Source: Talpa occidentalis
Lineage: Eukaryota > Chordata > Mammalia > Eulipotyphla > Talpidae
Direction of reading: 5' to 3'
Assembly (NCBI RefSeq): GCF_014898055.3
Contig: NW_023602073.1
Location: 86,346,678-86,410,677, forward strand
Length of the DNA: 64,000 nucleotides
The notes beneath the pieces are model-generated. The model ran no database searches and was not told the DNA's origin. It saw nothing but the letters and a program-made list of their open reading frames with translations. The position numbers and the translations under genes are program-made. Each line of letters begins with the position of its first letter. The first letter of the stretch is position 1. Positions 62,455 through 64,000 of this stretch are shown here, piece after piece.

Positions 62455-64000
62455 CTGCAGGAGCAAGCAGAGACCGCATCAGAACCGGGTGGGTGCAGGC
62501 CTGGAACCAGGTTAGAACTGGAGCATGAACCTGGGTCAGAACCAGGCCAGATCGGCCTTAATAATCACAAACCGGGCCCAAGCATATAATGGGCCTATTG
62601 TGAAGCAATGGAAATTAAGTTCATCTACAGCAATTTAGTCATGACACTAAGAGGGAATACAGCTTAAAGAGGGTCCTGTTTTCCTGGAGGCTAGCCTACT
62701 TAGCATCCCGGGTGAAGGTCTTACCAGGCCCCACATGACTTCATCCTGCCTGGGTGATGGTTAATTCAGAGGACATTTTATCCCTGACTCAACTAAATGT
62801 TTCTTCCAGCTGGGGATTTTATTTGGCCTCTTTTTTCCTAGCTGCTGAACTCTTTAGGTAACTGTACTTTAGTGGTCTCAGGATAATTTGGAAAAGTATA
62901 ATAAACCTCTTTTGCTCTCTTTTTTCTTTATTTTGTTCTGCCTACAAATATGCAGCTCTTGAGGTCTGAAATGGATTATACAGAAATATGAAAGTCACAA
63001 CCGAAACCTGACCCTCCTGCTAGCTGTGTTGTCTTCACATCTGATAAATCCCTTACTCAAGATGAGAGAGAAACAAGTCTGAAATACATAATAAAAAGGG
63101 ACAAGCAATAGAAGAGACAAAACACTGGTGTCTGTTTTCCTAAAATATCTTTTATAAAAACCCTCAACAATAATTAGCTTTTTCATTTAATCATTCATTT
63201 ATCTCAGATTACAGGTATATATGCTCAGATGGAGAATATAGTCTATTGTGAGTCTCCCTAATTTTGTAACTAGGTTGTCATTACTTAGATAAAGATCTTA
63301 TTCATCTTTTATGGTTCCCTGCATACAGTAGGTGCTTGATCCATATGGATCGAAGGGCAGATTCTAAAATATTCTAAAGTCAAATCAAGAGACAAAAGCT
63401 ACTAGCAATGAACTGAACTGGGAAACTTCCAGAGGCAAAACATAAAAAGAGTTGACTCTGAGGTACATAAATCATCGTAAGGCAACAGACTGGGCCTCAT
63501 GAAAAACTGAGTTGTGCTTGGGAATCCAAAAATGAGCCAAAGGTCGAGCCCTTTTCTGAGCAAAGAAACTGACAAGCTCCAACCATGTCTTTCCAAATTA
63601 TTGGCACAAAGTATTGGGGCAACTTTGCTCGGCCTGAGTGTAAATTGCATTTTAAATGTCTGATGTGCATGCGTGCCAAATTGCCTGGAGCTCTTTTTTA
63701 TGAAGCCAAGATTAAAATGTTGGCGCTGCTCTGGGGTCCAAGTGCTCTAGCAATTTCTTTCTTCCTAATTAACAACTGTTTGACATTTCTAACCCTCTTT
63801 TACATCAGTAAAAAACAAGAGGTGAGACTGGCCCATTGTTTCCATCATCTGGCCTTAACTTTGCTATAATAATTTCCAACTCAGTTGGCAGTCTTAAACT
63901 TCTGAAAAAGCCAACTCAGTTGGCTTGCGAAAAGTTAAAGACTGACAATCGACCCACCGAAAAGTTAAGTGCAGATTTTTTTTAACCGCTGAACTCCACA
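62455..64000 (-). other. Region upstream of the start-codon exon
   Basis: Either the intron after a non-coding first exon or the promoter flank. At 62481-62550 a GAACCRGG-like motif recurs about five times. A TATA-like TTATATG (minus) lies at 62584-62590. An MIR-like stretch is near 63290-63350, and paired palindromes lie at 63876-63968. No non-coding first exon was recognised. Confidence 0.55.
63876..63968. repeat. Paired palindromic and direct repeats
   Basis: CCAACTCAGTTGGC occurs at 63876-63889 and 63911-63924. GAAAAGTTAA occurs at 63929-63938 and 63959-63968. CAGTCTTAAACTT and AAGTTAAAGACTG are near inverted copies across the second palindrome. Confidence 0.8.

Noticed and set aside
63402..63869. 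Several overlapping frames upstream of the gene
   Set aside because: No domain or signal, contradictory strands, and none with a supporting promoter or splice context.
1..64000. CRISPR arrays, bacterial operons, insertion sequences or integrated phage
   Set aside because: None seen. Direct repeats are SINEs, microsatellites or simple duplications, and gene structure is clearly vertebrate.

Overview
The window is mammalian nuclear genomic DNA. It is AT-rich, its exons are separated by long introns with GT-AG splice sites, and it carries L1, MIR, MaLR-LTR and hAT-type repeats plus many copies of one tRNA-derived SINE. No bacterial, phage or plasmid gene organisation is present. I cannot name the species. 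The SINE does not look like Alu, B1/B2, Bov-tA, PRE-1, ERE-1, SINEC or VES as I remember them, and a placental mammal (perhaps laurasiatherian) is the best I can say.

One protein-coding gene fills almost the whole window on the minus strand: COL12A1, the alpha-1 chain of type XII collagen, a FACIT collagen of the extracellular matrix. I traced 34 consecutive coding exons from the start codon at 62419 down to 562. They sum to 5,943 nt (1,981 codons) in an unbroken frame. The order is signal peptide, FN3-1, a lysine-rich linker, VWA1, FN3-2, VWA2, FN3-3 to FN3-8, VWA3, FN3-9 to FN3-12, a 9-residue linker from a 27-nt microexon, FN3-13, FN3-14 and the first half of FN3-15. The rest of the gene (remaining FN3 repeats, VWA4, the thrombospondin-N/laminin-G-like domain and the collagen triple helices) lies beyond position 1.

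Layout from high to low coordinates: 62455-64000 is upstream or 5'-UTR-intron DNA without a recognised exon. A start-codon exon sits at 62347-62454, followed by a first coding intron of 7.1 kb holding a CpG-rich block (about 61560-62080) and an old DNA transposon split by a SINE. From 56 kb to 43 kb lie FN3-1, VWA1, FN3-2 and VWA2, with L1 insertions (one with the structure of a 3' transduction) and a SINE cluster. From 42 kb to 21 kb lie FN3-3 to FN3-8, with an 8.9 kb intron and a 4.9 kb intron full of nested repeats. From 20 kb to 18 kb is VWA3, and from 15.7 kb to 0.5 kb the FN3-9 to FN3-15 repeats.

The exon phases explain the known long and short forms. Coding exons 1 and 16 both end in phase 1, so joining exon 1 directly to exon 17 removes residues 25-1188 in frame and leaves the signal peptide next to VWA3. 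I found no undescribed biological system. The most notable items are the L1 3'-transduction structure, the SINE-within-SINE inverted pair, the microexon with a shifted acceptor, and the CpG block inside the first coding intron. Exon borders were set by reading splice consensus and frame by eye and by comparison with the human protein as I remember it.
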